From: Stappia sediminis
GTDB lineage: Bacteria > Pseudomonadota > Alphaproteobacteria > Rhizobiales > Stappiaceae
DNA: 64,000 nt
Assembly (NCBI RefSeq): GCF_009826895.1
Contig: NZ_WUMV01000003.1
Coordinates: 885,501-949,500 of the forward strand
Direction: 5' to 3'
The notes below the pieces were generated by a model, which saw nothing but the letters and a program-made list of their open reading frames with translations, made no database searches and was not told where the DNA came from. The position numbers and the translations under genes were made by a program. Each line of letters opens with the position of its first letter. The first letter of the stretch is position 1. This document shows positions 1 through 10,484 of this stretch, in pieces.

Positions 1-657
1 AAAACTGTCATCGACGAAGGCATGCACGGGCATGATCTCGACTGCGGTCACCCCCAGCGCCTGCAGATGCTCCAGGACCGGTTCCGACGCCAGGGCCTCG
101 TATGTGCCGCGCAAGGCCTCTTGGATCCCGGGATGCTCTTTCGTCATGCCTTTCACGTGGGTTTCGTAGATGAATGTCTCTTCCCAGGGATGGCCGGGAT
201 GATTTCCCACCGGCGCGAAGCGCGACGGGTCAGAGACGACAGACTTCGGCACGAACGGTGCGGAATCGTGCGAATCGAAACTCAAGTCCAGGGCGCTCGA
301 TGCCGGGTCGTAACCGAACACCTGCAGCGCATTGGACCACGTTCCTTCAATTTCCCTTGTATAGGGGTCGAGGAGCAGCTTGTTCGGATTGAACCGGTGT
401 CCGTTTTCCGGCGCATATGTCCCATGGGCGCGGTAGCCGTATAGCGCGCCGACGGGCAATCCCGCCAGATAGCCATGCCAGATTGGCCCGGTTCGTTCTG
501 GCAAGCTGAACCTTGCGATCTCCGAACGATCCTCGCGGGAAAACAGGCAGACCTCGATCTTGGAAGAATTTTCCGAAAATACCCCGAAATTGACTCCGCC
601 CTCGTCTGGCTGCGCACCGAGCTTTTGCGGCGTGCCGGAAAGCATTTTAAGCGACAT
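1..657 (-). CDS. glgX: Glycogen debranching enzyme GlgX, N-terminal part (cut by window edge)
   Basis: GlgX hydrolyses alpha-1,6 branches of limit dextrins made by glycogen phosphorylase. The reading frame from the ATG at 657 down to base 1 gives 219 residues beginning MSLKMLSGTPQKLGAQ. It shows the N-terminal CBM48-like fold segment typical of the family (VNFGVFSENSSKIEVCLF, RAHGTYAPENGHRFNPNK) and the start of the GH13 barrel (FIYETHVKGMT near residue 165, then EIMPVHAF). The gene lies 4 bases after the glgA stop in the same direction, so it is the last visible member of the glg operon. The catalytic residues lie outside the window. Identity is secure; whether the full gene is intact cannot be seen. 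Confidence 0.93.
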   Translation of the reverse strand, partial: MSLKMLSGTPQKLGAQPDEGGVNFGVFSENSSKIEVCLFSREDRSEIARFSLPERTGPIWHGYLAGLPVGALYGYRAHGTYAPENGHRFNPNKLLLDPYTREIEGTWSNALQVFGYDPASSALDLSFDSHDSAPFVPKSVVSDPSRFAPVGNHPGHPWEETFIYETHVKGMTKEHPGIQEALRGTYEALASEPVLEHLQALGVTAVEIMPVHAFVDDSF

Positions 658-661
658 CAAT

Positions 662-2110
662 TCAGGCCTTCCCCGACATCATTGTCAGTTCAGCATAAAG
701 CGCGGCATATGATTTTGCGGAATTTTCCCAGCCGACAGGATGCTTCATCGCCCGGCGGATCATTGCCGACCAGATTTGCGGCTGTGCGAACAGGTCGCAC
801 GTTCTGTGAATGGCGTTTTCCAGCGCGAAAGCCGTTACGGGAGAGAACTGAAGGCCGGTTGCGCAATTCGCTATCAGCGCGGCTTCATTGGCATCGATCA
901 CCGTATCCGCAAGCCCGCCGGTGCGTGAGACAACTGGAATGGTTCCATACCGAAGGCCATATAATTGCGTCAGGCCGCAGGGCTCGAAACGGGACGGGAT
1001 CAAAATGGCATCGGCCCCGCCCTGCATCAGATGCGACAGCGCTTCATCATAGCCGATTACCGCGCCGACCTGTCGCGGATACCGGCGCGTTGCAGCCAGA
1101 AAGCTATCTTCCAGCTGCTTCTCGCCGGTACCTAAAAGCGCAAGCGCTGCACCGCGCCCCGTCAAAGCCGGCAGTGTCTGGACGAGCAGGTCCAATCCTT
1201 TTTGCGACGTCAGCCTGCTGATCACGCAAAAAAGCGGCGCGTCCCGTGGCGGCTCAAGACCGAAGCGCTCCGCAAGTTCCGCGCGGGCCAGTCCCTTTTT
1301 CTTAAGCGAGCGCGCATTGTAGCCTGCCGGAAGCATTGGATCGGTTTCCGGATTCCACACATCGAGGTCGATCCCGTTGAGGATACCGGACAGATCCGCC
1401 CGCCGCGCCTGAAGAACTCCCTCAAGGCCCATGCCGAATTCCGGGCTCATCAGTTCGCGCGCGTATGTCGGACTGACCGTGGCAATCTTTTCGCAACAGA
1501 CCAGAGCAGCTTTCAGAAAGCTGATACGACCGTAATATTCGATCCCCTCGGACGTGAAATAGCTTTTGGAGATACCGAGTTTCTCCAGAAGACCGGCGTC
1601 GAAGAGGCCCTGGAAGGCGACGTTGTGAATAGAGACCACGCAAGGCACGTTGCAGCCACGCTGACGCAGGTAGAGCGGGACGAGGCCTGCCTGCCAGTCA
1701 TGGACATGCACGATATCCGGTTTCCATTTCCCTGCACCTTTTTCAGCCAGATCCGCCCCGACCTGACAAAGCGCCCCGAAACGGATGGCATTGTCGCCCC
1801 AGTCGTTCCCGTCGGGTCCGAGATAGATGTTACCGGGCCGGTCGAAGAGATGTCTTGCCTCCAGCAGCAAAAGGTCAAGGCCATTCGCCTTGACCTCCAC
1901 TACACGGGCGGAACCACCCATCAGACTATCGTAGCGGGTTACCTCCCGCCCGTTTGCGGCCAGATCCGCAAGGGTTTGATAGGCGGGCAACAGAACGCGT
2001 ATCCGAACACCCCGCCCGGTGAGTGCCTTGGGCACCACGCCGATCACATCGGCCAGACCTCCGGTTTTGACGAAAGGTGCACATTCGGACCCAACGAACA
2101 ATACTTCCAT
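662..2110 (-). CDS. glgA: Glycogen synthase (ADP-glucose type)
   Basis: A GT5-family glucosyltransferase that adds glucose from ADP-glucose to the non-reducing end of alpha-1,4 glucan. At 482 residues it has the normal bacterial length. The N-terminus carries the ADP-glucose binding signature KTGGLADV (Lys15). The second Rossmann half contains the retaining-GT motif region around IPSRFEPCGLTQLYGLRYGTIPVV with the conserved Glu, followed by TGGLADTV. Three bases separate it from glgC upstream, and four bases separate it from glgX downstream, so it is translated within a tight operon. No unusual features. Confidence 0.96.
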   Translation of the reverse strand: MEVLFVGSECAPFVKTGGLADVIGVVPKALTGRGVRIRVLLPAYQTLADLAANGREVTRYDSLMGGSARVVEVKANGLDLLLLEARHLFDRPGNIYLGPDGNDWGDNAIRFGALCQVGADLAEKGAGKWKPDIVHVHDWQAGLVPLYLRQRGCNVPCVVSIHNVAFQGLFDAGLLEKLGISKSYFTSEGIEYYGRISFLKAALVCCEKIATVSPTYARELMSPEFGMGLEGVLQARRADLSGILNGIDLDVWNPETDPMLPAGYNARSLKKKGLARAELAERFGLEPPRDAPLFCVISRLTSQKGLDLLVQTLPALTGRGAALALLGTGEKQLEDSFLAATRRYPRQVGAVIGYDEALSHLMQGGADAILIPSRFEPCGLTQLYGLRYGTIPVVSRTGGLADTVIDANEAALIANCATGLQFSPVTAFALENAIHRTCDLFAQPQIWSAMIRRAMKHPVGWENSAKSYAALYAELTMMSGKA

Positions 2111-2113
2111 TTT

Positions 2114-3373
2114 CTAAGAATCCAGTCGATCAATCATGGCCTTTGTAATGAGGCAGACCCCGCCCGGACTGCGCCGGAAACGTTTCGCGTCAAGTGCCGG
2201 ATCTTCTCCGACGACGAGGCCCTCCGGAATTTTCACACCCCGGTCGAGTACGACATTCGTCAGGTGCGCGTTCCGGCCGATCTCAACATGCGGCAGGGCG
2301 ACCACGCCCTGCAGGATTGAATACGAGTGTGTCTTCACGCCGGTGAACAGCAGGCACTGATCCAGCATCGAGCCTGAAATGATGCAGCCGCCCGAAACCA
2401 TGGACGATGTCGCAATGCCGCGCCGGCCTTCTTCGTTGTGAATGAATTTCGCCGGTGGCATCAGTTCCGAGTAAGTCCAGATGGGCCAGTCGTGGGAGTA
2501 GATATCGAGTTCTGGGGTGAAGTCCGTAAGGTCGATGTTTGCTTGCCAGAAAGCATCGACGGTACCCACATCCCGCCAATACGGTTCGGACTCCAACCCT
2601 GTCATGACGCAGGAGCGCGAAAACGGGTGCGCTATGGCTTTGCCGTTCTTCACAATCTCCGGAATGATGTCCTTGCCGAAATCATGCGAGGAATTGGAAT
2701 CCGCGCTGTCCTCCGTCAGCACCTGGAGCAGAAAATCGGTTTCGAACACATAGATGCCCATCGAGGCGAGGGAGAGATCCGGATGTCCCGGCATGGGAGG
2801 CGGGTCGGCCGGTTTTTCTACAAAAGCGACGATATTGTCCTTCTCGTCGACGTGCATGACGCCGAAGCCCTTGGCTTCTTCGCGCGGAACCTCGATGCAG
2901 CCTACCGTGACATCGGCGCCCGATTCCACATGCTGCTGGATCATAAGCGAATAATCCTGCTTGTAGATGTGATCGCCGGCCAGAACCAGAATGTATTTCG
3001 GTTCAAGACTCATGATGATGTCGATATTCTGGGTAATGGCATCGGCGGTGCCGCGGTACCAGTTTTCCTCATCAAGACGCTGGGAAGCCGGCAAAATATC
3101 GAGCGATTCATTTCGCTCGGCCCGGAAGAAGGACCAACCGCGCTGCAGATGTCGGATAAGGCTGTGAGCCTTGTATTGGGTAGCGACGCCTATGCGGCGG
3201 ATCCCCGAATTGACTGCGTTGGACAGGGCAAAGTCGATAATCCTTGTCTTCCCGCCGAAATAGACCGCTGGCTTGGCCCGGCGGTCCGTCAGTTCCATCA
3301 ATCGGCTGCCGCGGCCTCCGGCGAGCACGAACGCCATGGCCTGTTGTGCCAGTCTTTGGGATTCGATGTTCAT
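2114..3373 (-). CDS. glgC: Glucose-1-phosphate adenylyltransferase (ADP-glucose pyrophosphorylase)
   Basis: Makes ADP-glucose from glucose-1-phosphate and ATP, the committed step of glycogen synthesis. The protein has 419 residues with the nucleotidyltransferase signature [25 protein letters not shown] split over the first 45 residues, the [12 protein letters not shown] segment, and a C-terminal left-handed beta-helix of hexapeptide repeats ending [20 protein letters not shown]. It closely resembles the Agrobacterium enzyme. The frame is open to 3397, but the ATG at 3373 is chosen because a strong GGGGAGGAG ribosome site lies just before it and the protein then matches the family N-terminus. 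It sits 54 bases after glgB. Confidence 0.96.
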   Translation of the reverse strand: MNIESQRLAQQAMAFVLAGGRGSRLMELTDRRAKPAVYFGGKTRIIDFALSNAVNSGIRRIGVATQYKAHSLIRHLQRGWSFFRAERNESLDILPASQRLDEENWYRGTADAITQNIDIIMSLEPKYILVLAGDHIYKQDYSLMIQQHVESGADVTVGCIEVPREEAKGFGVMHVDEKDNIVAFVEKPADPPPMPGHPDLSLASMGIYVFETDFLLQVLTEDSADSNSSHDFGKDIIPEIVKNGKAIAHPFSRSCVMTGLESEPYWRDVGTVDAFWQANIDLTDFTPELDIYSHDWPIWTYSELMPPAKFIHNEEGRRGIATSSMVSGGCIISGSMLDQCLLFTGVKTHSYSILQGVVALPHVEIGRNAHLTNVVLDRGVKIPEGLVVGEDPALDAKRFRRSPGGVCLITKAMIDRLDS

Positions 3374-3427
3374 TTCCGTCGCTCCTCCCCGGCTCATTAT
3401 TCTCTTTTCTCGGTTTGTCAGGCCTCC

Positions 3428-5617
3428 TCAGCCTTGGGTGAGTTCAAAAAACAACGTAGTCAGCGGCGGCAGTGTGATCTCGATCGAATGTACCCGCCCT
3501 GAGGCTGCCACCTGGTCGCTATGGACCCCGCCCAAATTGCCGCGTCCGTCGCCGCCGTAGATTTCCGCGTTAGTGTTGATCCGTTCTGCCCAGTAGCCGG
3601 GCGCGGGCACGCCGACACGGCGCCTGCTTCGCTCAACGGGTGTGAAATTCGAGACTGCCAGCACCGGCGGCGAATGTCCGGTTCCCCGGCGCACCCACAC
3701 AAAGACGCTTTCTTCGTTGCTCGTCTCCTCGACCCACTCGAAACCCTCGTGCCTGGAATCGAGTTCATAAAGGGCAGGCGTGTTCCTATAGAACCTGTTG
3801 AGGTCGCGAATGAGGGACTGGATTCCGCGATGCGGTCCGCGCTCCAGCAGATGCCAGTCAAGGCTTGAATCGTGGTTCCATTCACGGTCCTGCGCGAATT
3901 CGCCCCCCATGAAGAGCAGCTTCTTGCCGGGATGCCCCCACATGAAACCGTAGTAGGCACGGAGGTTCGCGAATTTTTCATGCTCTCCGCCCTGCATTTT
4001 CTGGAGCAGCGAACCCTTGCCGTGGACGACCTCGTCGTGGCTCAGCGGAAGAATGAAATTTTCCGAAAACGCATAGTGAAGGCCGAACGTGATCTTCGAG
4101 TGATGGTATTTCCGGTGGATGGGATCCTCCGCCAGATAGCTCAACGTATCGTTCATCCAGCCCATGTTCCATTTGAAACCAAATCCGAGACCGTTCGCGT
4201 CGACGGGGGTCGTCACACCGGGAAAGGCGGTCGATTCCTCGGCGGCAGTCAATATACCCGGCACTTCGCCGTAAACCGCCGTGTTCATGGCCTTCAGGAA
4301 GGCGATCGCCTCGAGGTTTTCCCGCCCGCCATGGATGTTTGGCACCCACTCGCCTTCCTTGCGCGAGTAATCGCGGTAGAGCATGGATGCCACGGCATCG
4401 ACCCTGAGACCGTCCACATGATATTCCTGCAGCCAGTAAAGCGCGTTGGCGACCAGAAAGTTCATCACCTCGCGCCGTCCGTAATTGTAGACGAGCGTGT
4501 TCCAGTCCGGGTGGAACCCTTCGCGGCGATCCGCGTGCTCATAAAGTGCAGTGCCGTCGAAATTGCCGAGCCCGTGCGCGTCTTCCGGGAAGTGGCCGGG
4601 AACCCAGTCCATGATCACGCCGAGGCCGGCATTGTGGCAGGTTTCGACCAGTTCACGGAATTCTGCCGGTGTACCGAAGCGGATAGTCGGCGCAAAGAGA
4701 CCGACCGGCTGATAGCCCCAGGAGCCGTCGAACGGATATTCCGAAACAGGCATGAGCTCCAGATGAGTGAAGCCCAGATCCACCGCATAGGGAACGAGCT
4801 GTGCGGCATGTTCGAGATAGGAGAGCGGACGGTTGCCGTCTTCCGGAACACGGCGCCAGCTTCCCAGGTGCACCTCGTAAATGGAGATCGGCCTGTCAAT
4901 CCGGTGAAGGTCTGCCCGCTTGCTCATCCAGGCTTCATCCGACCATTCATGGCCGGTAATATTGCGGAAGACCGACCCGGTGAGCGGCGGATGTTCCGCG
5001 CCGAACCCGACCGGGTCCGCCTTGTGCGGCAACAATGTGCCGTCTGAGCTCAAGAGTTCGTATTTGTAGACTGCGCCTTCGGCCAGACCGGGTACGAAGA
5101 CTTCCCAGACCCCTGTTGCCCCGCGGCGGCGCATCAGTGTTCTGCGGCCGTCCCAGCCATTGAAGTCGCCGATGACGGAGACCCGACTCGCATTCGGTGC
5201 CCATACGGCGAAATGAACTCCGGTGGCGCCTTCATGCGTGATCGCATGGGCGCCGAGCACCTTCCAAAGGTGCCTATGTGTTCCCTCGCCGATCAGGTAC
5301 TCGTCCAGCTCTCCCATTACCGGGCCGAACCTGTAAGGATCGTCCGAAGTCCATACCCTTCCGTCCTGCTCGACACGCAGAAGATATGCGCAACGCTTTT
5401 TACGGCGGGACAACGTGCCTTCGAAAAGCCCTCCGCTGAGAGTTTTCAGCTCTGCAATAGTCTTGCCTGACTGAGGATCGATTGCCTCAACCTTGTCGGC
5501 GTTGGGCAAAAAGGCACGGACAGTCAGCTTTCCCCCGGCCTCGTGCAAACCCAGTACGGCGAATGGATCCTGATGGGTTCCTCTTTCGAGTGCTTCGATG
5601 TCGGAGGAGGTTGTCAT
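3428..5617 (-). CDS. glgB: 1,4-alpha-glucan branching enzyme
   Basis: GH13 enzyme that creates alpha-1,6 branches in glycogen. The 729 residues are arranged as an N1 domain (about 1-110), CBM48 (about 125-220), the catalytic barrel (about 240-600) and a C-terminal beta domain. Visible landmarks are [12 protein letters not shown] near 246, the nucleophile region DGLRVDAVA with Asp407, the acid Glu460 in AAEES, and [14 protein letters not shown]. Both catalytic positions match the E. coli enzyme within two residues. Its start overlaps the glgP stop by four bases (ATGA), so the two are translationally coupled. Confidence 0.97.
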   Translation of the reverse strand: MTTSSDIEALERGTHQDPFAVLGLHEAGGKLTVRAFLPNADKVEAIDPQSGKTIAELKTLSGGLFEGTLSRRKKRCAYLLRVEQDGRVWTSDDPYRFGPVMGELDEYLIGEGTHRHLWKVLGAHAITHEGATGVHFAVWAPNASRVSVIGDFNGWDGRRTLMRRRGATGVWEVFVPGLAEGAVYKYELLSSDGTLLPHKADPVGFGAEHPPLTGSVFRNITGHEWSDEAWMSKRADLHRIDRPISIYEVHLGSWRRVPEDGNRPLSYLEHAAQLVPYAVDLGFTHLELMPVSEYPFDGSWGYQPVGLFAPTIRFGTPAEFRELVETCHNAGLGVIMDWVPGHFPEDAHGLGNFDGTALYEHADRREGFHPDWNTLVYNYGRREVMNFLVANALYWLQEYHVDGLRVDAVASMLYRDYSRKEGEWVPNIHGGRENLEAIAFLKAMNTAVYGEVPGILTAAEESTAFPGVTTPVDANGLGFGFKWNMGWMNDTLSYLAEDPIHRKYHHSKITFGLHYAFSENFILPLSHDEVVHGKGSLLQKMQGGEHEKFANLRAYYGFMWGHPGKKLLFMGGEFAQDREWNHDSSLDWHLLERGPHRGIQSLIRDLNRFYRNTPALYELDSRHEGFEWVEETSNEESVFVWVRRGTGHSPPVLAVSNFTPVERSRRRVGVPAPGYWAERINTNAEIYGGDGRGNLGGVHSDQVAASGRVHSIEITLPPLTTLFFELTQG

Positions 5618-8043
5618 CGTGGCACCTCTCCCTTCGGCTGCCGGGCTCCGCCGATCAGACTATGCGCATTCCAGATGTCCTTCGCATAGTCCGCAATTGT
5701 CCTGTCAGATGAAAACCAACCTACGCGGGCGGTGTTCAAAACCGCCATCCTTGTCCAGCTGTCCTGGTCCGCATAGGCCGAGTCGACACGGCGTTGTGCC
5801 GCGAAATAATCATCGAAGTCGCAGGTAACGAGGAAATAATCCTTTTGCCGCAGGTCCTGCACCAGGCCTTGGTACCGGTCCGGGTCGCCGGGCGAAAAGA
5901 CGCCGTTTTCGATCTGCTCGAGGGCGCGGGACAGTCTCTGGCTGACGGCGATGGCAGCTGCGGAATAGTTCTGCTGTTTCCGGCGCTCCACCACTTCAGC
6001 CGCTGTCAGTCCAAACAGGAAGAAGTTCTCAGCACCGACCCGCTCGCGGATTTCGACATTGGCCCCGTCGAGCGTGCCGATGGTCGGGGCGCCGTTGAGC
6101 GCAAATTTCATGTTTCCGGTGCCGGATGCTTCATTGCCGGCGGTCGAAATCTGTTCGGAGAGGTTGGTGGCCGGGATCAGGAGTTCCGCCATGGAGACGT
6201 TATAGTTCTCCGGATACACGATCTTCAGGAGACCTTTCACCTGCGGGTCGGCGTTGATCACCGCCGCCACGTCGTTGATGAGGTGAATGATCTGCTTGGC
6301 GACAACATAGCCGGGCGCGGCCTTGCCCCCGAAGATCTTGACCCTCGGCACCCAATCTGCATTTGGATTGTCCCGGATCTCGTTCCAAAGCGCCACAGTT
6401 TCCAGCAGGTTCATAAGCTGGCGCTTGTATTCGTGGATCCGCTTGATCTGGGCGTCGAACATCGCATCCGGGTCCACCGCAATATAGTGATGGCTTTTCA
6501 GCCAGTTGGCGACGCGGACCTTGTTCTTTGCCTTGACCGCCTTGAAGGCTTCCAGGAAGCCTGCGTCCTGGGCGTGTGGGACCAACTTCTCAAGTTGTTC
6601 CAGATCTGCGGGCCAGCCAGTTCCGATCGTATCGTTGATCAGTATCCGCAGATCCGGATTGCAGTTATGAAGCCAGCGCCGTGGCGTGATGCCGTTTGTC
6701 TGGTTGAGAATGCGGTCCGGATAATCCCGGTTGAGCTGCTCAAAGACGGTTTCCCTGACGAGGTCGCTGTGAAGTGCCGAAACCCCGTTCACCTTGTGCG
6801 CCATTATGAACGAGAGTTCGCCCATCTTGACGTCGCCGTCTTCCAATATGCGCACGGGGCTGCCGCTCGCCTTCAGGTGTGCGGATTCGATCTCGCGGAC
6901 AATTTCCAGATGCCTTGGAAGTACACGCTTGAAGATCGGCTCCGGCCACCTCTCCAATGCCTCGGGCAGAAGCGTGTGGTTTGTGTAGCCCAAGCAGCCG
7001 CGTGCAATGTCGATGGCATTTTCCATCTCCAGCTTTCGCTCGTCCACCAAAAGGCGCACCAGTTCCGGTCCGGCTATTGCCGGGTGCGTATCGTTGAGCT
7101 GGATAGCGACGCGTTGCGGCAGATCCCGAACGACTCTGCCTTCGGAATCGAGGCGTCGCAGAATGTCCTTGATCGAGGCGGCGGTGAAAAAATATTCCTG
7201 TTTGAGCCGGAGTTCCTTGCCCGCTTCGGAGGTGTCGTCGGGATAAAGTACACGGGAAATCGTCCGGGCAAGCGCTTCGAGTTCGCTTGCGGCGAGGTAT
7301 TCGCCGCGATTGAAGCTGTCGAGGTCGAAGACCTTGACAGGCTTGGCAGCCCACAAACGGAGCGTGTTTGCCCAAAGGCCGTTCCATCCGACGACCGGAG
7401 TATCGTATGCGGAGGCGATGATCGTCTCGGCTGGAATCCATTTGGACGTCTGGCCTGATTTCTCCACAGTGCCGCCGAACCCTATTTCGTAGCGCACCTC
7501 AGGTCTTTCGAACTCCCACGCATAGCGCTGCGTGAGCCAGTTCTCAGCCGTTTCAATCTGCTGACCATCCTTAAAATGCTGCTCGAAAAGTCCGTGTTCA
7601 TAGCGGATACCGTACCCATAGGCTGGGATACCAAGGGTAGCGAGCGAATCCATGAAACAGGCAGCAAGGCGGCCGAGCCCTCCATTGCCTAAAGCCGCAT
7701 CCGGCTCATCTCTGACAACTTGCCCGTAATCTTGACCCAAAGACCTCATCGCCGCGGCCGCCACGTCTTCTGCACGCAGATTGGTTGCAACGTCCTCGAT
7801 CAGGCGCCCAACCAGAAACTCCATGGAAAGATAGTAAACTCGCTTGGCCTCGGCCTCATAGGTTGTCCGGGTCGAAGCGAACCAGGGTCTGATAACTTGA
7901 TCCCGCAACGCCAACGAGAGCGCCATGCGCCAATCATAAATAGAGGCGTGTTCCGGGTCCTTGCCCTGAGACGACGTGAGATGATTCAAAATCACTTCTG
8001 CGAACTGTTCGGCTGTCAACAGGTTACGCCTTTCGTTCAGCAT
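5614..8043 (-). CDS. glgP: Glycogen/alpha-glucan phosphorylase
   Basis: GT35 enzyme that releases glucose-1-phosphate from glycogen. It is 809 residues long, the usual bacterial size. The pyridoxal-phosphate lysine is Lys646 in [14 protein letters not shown]; other family blocks seen are [28 protein letters not shown] and [16 protein letters not shown]. It is the first gene of the glg operon, so breakdown and synthesis enzymes share one transcript. The ATG at 8043 lacks an obvious ribosome site, whereas a short upstream ORF overlapping it has a good one (8037-8090), which may couple its translation. Confidence 0.96.
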   Translation of the reverse strand: MLNERRNLLTAEQFAEVILNHLTSSQGKDPEHASIYDWRMALSLALRDQVIRPWFASTRTTYEAEAKRVYYLSMEFLVGRLIEDVATNLRAEDVAAAAMRSLGQDYGQVVRDEPDAALGNGGLGRLAACFMDSLATLGIPAYGYGIRYEHGLFEQHFKDGQQIETAENWLTQRYAWEFERPEVRYEIGFGGTVEKSGQTSKWIPAETIIASAYDTPVVGWNGLWANTLRLWAAKPVKVFDLDSFNRGEYLAASELEALARTISRVLYPDDTSEAGKELRLKQEYFFTAASIKDILRRLDSEGRVVRDLPQRVAIQLNDTHPAIAGPELVRLLVDERKLEMENAIDIARGCLGYTNHTLLPEALERWPEPIFKRVLPRHLEIVREIESAHLKASGSPVRILEDGDVKMGELSFIMAHKVNGVSALHSDLVRETVFEQLNRDYPDRILNQTNGITPRRWLHNCNPDLRILINDTIGTGWPADLEQLEKLVPHAQDAGFLEAFKAVKAKNKVRVANWLKSHHYIAVDPDAMFDAQIKRIHEYKRQLMNLLETVALWNEIRDNPNADWVPRVKIFGGKAAPGYVVAKQIIHLINDVAAVINADPQVKGLLKIVYPENYNVSMAELLIPATNLSEQISTAGNEASGTGNMKFALNGAPTIGTLDGANVEIRERVGAENFFLFGLTAAEVVERRKQQNYSAAAIAVSQRLSRALEQIENGVFSPGDPDRYQGLVQDLRQKDYFLVTCDFDDYFAAQRRVDSAYADQDSWTRMAVLNTARVGWFSSDRTIADYAKDIWNAHSLIGGARQPKGEVPR

Positions 8044-8090
8044 CTTAAGACTTTGCAGTTGGCTTCCGATATAGTCACGGACTTCAACAT
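8037..8090 (-). CDS. Possible 17-codon leader ORF overlapping the glgP start
   Basis: An ATG at 8090 is preceded at a good distance by AAAGGAG, the best ribosome site in this gap. It opens a 17-residue frame ([17 protein letters not shown]) whose TGA at 8037-8039 lies just past the glgP ATG (8041-8043). The arrangement is what a translational-coupling leader would look like. No other support exists, and it could be chance. Confidence 0.3.
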   Translation of the reverse strand: MLKSVTISEANCKVLRC

Positions 8091-8193
8091 TGGCACTCCT
8101 TTGAGCAGCACAATCCTATTGGTCCGGTTTGATTGTTAGTGCATCACTGGCCAGGACTTCACCCTGTTTCCAGTCCGGGCTTCGTACGACTTC
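8044..8193 (-). promoter_or_regulatory. glg operon upstream region
   Basis: This 150-base stretch between glgP and the transposase relic must carry the glg operon promoter unless the operon is read from inside the relic. It contains the leader ORF noted separately. I could not pick a convincing -35/-10 pair. Confidence 0.4.
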
Positions 8194-9010
8194 TCAGGTT
8201 GGTTGAGGTTGGGCCGTAAAGGCGTTAGGCGTCAAGTTTCCGTACGCTGAGTGCTGCCGGTTTTCGTTGTAGTCATTCCTCCATTCGTTGATCTGTTGGG
8301 GGCGTCTGCCATCTACTGGAACCGTGAGGCATTGAGGTATCCCTGTATGACCCGGCTGTTGAATGCTTCGATGTAGGCGTTGTCGCTTGGTTTTCCCGGC
8401 CGCGAGAAGTCGAGTTCAACTCTGTTCAGATATGCCCACTGGTCGAGCAGGCGCCCGGCAAACTCTGGGCCGTTGTCGACTCGAATGCTCCGCGGCTTAC
8501 CCCTGATCCGAGCGATCCCGTCCAGCTCGTCGGCGACCTGGTAGGCGCGGAAGTTTATCCTCGCAGATGTCGCGAGAGCCTCTCTCGTATGGCAGTCCAC
8601 GATGGTCAGGATCCGGAACGGCTGGCCGTCGAAAATCTTGTTTGACATGAAGTCCATCGCCCAGACATCGTTCATGGCATTGGCATCGGGGCGCCCGGAC
8701 CGATAGCGGCAGGCCCGCTGCCATCTTGGGCTCCGGGTGCGGATCGACAGGCCTTCTTCGCTGTAGAGACGGTAGGTGCGCTTGTGGTTGACCTGCCAGC
8801 CATCGCGTCGCAGCAGGACATGGAGGCGCCGATGGCCGTAGCGAACCCGGCTTCCAGCCGGCTCTTTCAACCGCATCCGCAGTTCGATGGCCGGATCGCG
8901 CCGCAACTGGTATCTGTGCGAAGCCCGTCCGAAGCTCATGGCACGGCACGCTCTGCGTTCGGGCAGCGCGAAGACCGCCTGGTAATGCCGGACGACTTCG
9001 CGACGATGGA
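8194..9010 (-). pseudogene. Degenerate IS3-family (IS407-like group) transposase orfB relic
   Basis: The central 8313-8939 frame encodes a DDE integrase core: RVRYGHRRLHVLLRRDGW, HKRTYRLYSEEGLSIRTR, DVWAMDFMSNK, RILTIVDCHTRE, RVDNGPEFAGR and SRPGKPSDNAYIEAFNSR, so the D, D and E residues are visible. It then meets a TAG at 8313-8315 where a serine codon is expected, and about two extra C bases follow in a C-run near 8300. The missing C-terminus continues in another frame (INEWRNDYNENRQHSAYGNL...) to a TGA at 8194. Upstream, homology runs in the same frame to about 9010 (REVVRHYQAVFALPERRACRA) without a proper orfA. No terminal inverted repeats were recognised. It is a dead relic just upstream of the glg operon. 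Confidence 0.85.
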
Positions 9011-9193
9011 CGGCCCTTCCGGCGGTCCTCCTCCTGAAGCTGAACGATCTTCGCTCATACCAGGCTCCAAATCCTGCTACTCAACAGATCCTGGGGCAGG
9101 GATGTGGCCGTTTATCGCAAACGCATTTGATGGACGTTCAATCCGGCAGGTCGAGAAATGCTTTTAACGAGAGATTTTGGCTCTTTTGCGTTT

Positions 9194-9655
9194 TCAAAGC
9201 GCTGCCGCCAGCGTGTAGAGAGCCATGAAAATCACGATCAGCGAACCGACTGTGTAGAGCGTTGCTCGCATTTCATGCGACTGTTTGGTCGCATAGGCGA
9301 GCGTGTGCAGCAGCCGTGCGGCGACGAAGCCGTACATCAGGGTATTGGCGAGCCAGAGCGGTGGGCCGGCGAGTACGAACAGCAGCCCGCTTGCCAGGAA
9401 TGCCGGTATGTTCTCCAGATCGTTGCGGTGCATCCGGCGCGACCGGTCGACATAATCGATTATTTCAAGCTGCTCCGGTCGCGGATTCTTGTTGATGATC
9501 CCCACTTGCAAGTCTTCGGGGCTCACGAGCCCTGCATCGGACTTCAGCATGCGATAGACCGTCATCCAACCTTGGCCCATGATTTTGAGAACCATCAGCG
9601 AGGCTGCGATCATGTAGGTCGCGAATACGGGATTCTCGGGCGTTAATGAGGTCAT
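9194..9655 (-). CDS. MAPEG family membrane protein
   Basis: A 153-residue protein with about four hydrophobic segments and the MAPEG (microsomal glutathione-S-transferase-like) hallmark RMHRNDLENIPAFLASGLL in the middle. Members are membrane proteins with glutathione-dependent detoxification activity in eukaryotes; bacterial roles are mostly unproven. The frame is open to 9700, but the ATG at 9655 is preferred: it has GAAGAG upstream and leaves the operator-like repeats (9681-9746) outside the coding region. It is divergent from a TetR regulator at 9764, which probably controls it. Confidence 0.85.
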   Translation of the reverse strand: MTSLTPENPVFATYMIAASLMVLKIMGQGWMTVYRMLKSDAGLVSPEDLQVGIINKNPRPEQLEIIDYVDRSRRMHRNDLENIPAFLASGLLFVLAGPPLWLANTLMYGFVAARLLHTLAYATKQSHEMRATLYTVGSLIVIFMALYTLAAAL

Positions 9656-9680
9656 AGCGTCACTCTTCGGGAACAATCGC

Positions 9681-9746
9681 GAAACGGTACGTTTCACCAA
9701 AGTGACGGTACGTCAAAATATTTTCTTGTCAAGTTTCGTGAAACTT
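9681..9746. promoter_or_regulatory. Operator region with three inverted repeats between MAPEG gene and tetR
   Basis: Three inverted repeats are visible: GAAACG-gta-CGTTTC at 9681-9695, TGACG-gta-CGTCA at 9703-9715, and AAGTTTC-gt-GAAACTT at 9731-9746. The first two share the core ACGGTACGT, starting at 9684 and 9705, which is 21 bases or two helical turns apart. Such phasing suits cooperative binding of TetR-family dimers. The third repeat has a different order of half-sites and sits just before the regulator's start. Binding is inferred. Confidence 0.6.
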
Positions 9747-9763
9747 ACTGTATCATGATTTTC

Positions 9764-10339
9764 ATGAATCGGCCGTACAAACTCAAACGCCGTGCCGAAA
9801 GCCAGGCACGAACCCGGCAGAAGATTGTCGACGCGACGATCGCGCTGCACCAGGAAAGGGGGCTTTCGGCAACGACGGTAAGCGAGATCGCCGAACGTGC
9901 AAACGTTGGGAAAGTGACCGTATACCGCCACTTTCCCGATGATGAGGCATTGCTTGGAGCATGTAGCGGAAAATATTTCGAGATGCATCCGCTTCCCGAC
10001 CCGGAGCGTTGGCGGGTCGCGTCAGACCCTCGCGACCGGATGAACCTGGGACTGAGTCAATCCTATGCCTATCATCGCGAAACCGAAGCGATGATTGCAC
10101 GCGTGATGCCGGAGGCGCGCGACCACCCGGTGATGGCGCCGTATTTCGAGCATTGGCGTCATGCCGTGAGTGTGCTGGCCGAAGTTATGCCGGTTGCGCC
10201 TCGTCAGGATGAAAAACTACACGCGGTTTTGGCACTGGCGTTGAGTTTCGAGACGTGGCGGCTGCTCGTTCGGGAGCAAGGCCTGACGGATGAACAGGCG
10301 ATCGAGGCGATGATGCGGATCGCTGCAGTCGAGAGATAA
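9764..10339 (+). CDS. TetR family transcriptional regulator
   Basis: A 191-residue regulator (194 if the ATG at 9755 is used) with the N-terminal TetR helix-turn-helix: ARTRQKIVDATIALHQERGLSATT, then VSEIAERANVGKVTVYRHFPDDEALL. The C-terminal ligand domain is all helical and unassigned. It is divergent from the MAPEG gene, with a 100-base gap full of inverted repeats, so the likely job is ligand-released repression of itself and its neighbour. The natural ligand is unknown. Confidence 0.9.
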   Translation: MNRPYKLKRRAESQARTRQKIVDATIALHQERGLSATTVSEIAERANVGKVTVYRHFPDDEALLGACSGKYFEMHPLPDPERWRVASDPRDRMNLGLSQSYAYHRETEAMIARVMPEARDHPVMAPYFEHWRHAVSVLAEVMPVAPRQDEKLHAVLALALSFETWRLLVREQGLTDEQAIEAMMRIAAVER

Positions 10340-10484
10340 CCGGTCCTCGTAATTGCTCCTGGTTCCTTGCGAAGAAGCGATGCGCAAGTCCCGTTGTGCC
10401 GTCGGGATGTAGAGCGGGCGAAAACGGAAGTTTCGTTCTCGCACCTTCGAGATTCCGATCTCTTCTCTTGGGTTAAATCTCCAG

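Noticed and set aside
1202-2320. 372-residue plus-strand frame opposite glgA and glgC
   Set aside because: Crosses the boundary between two solid genes on the other strand and has no motif or ribosome site.
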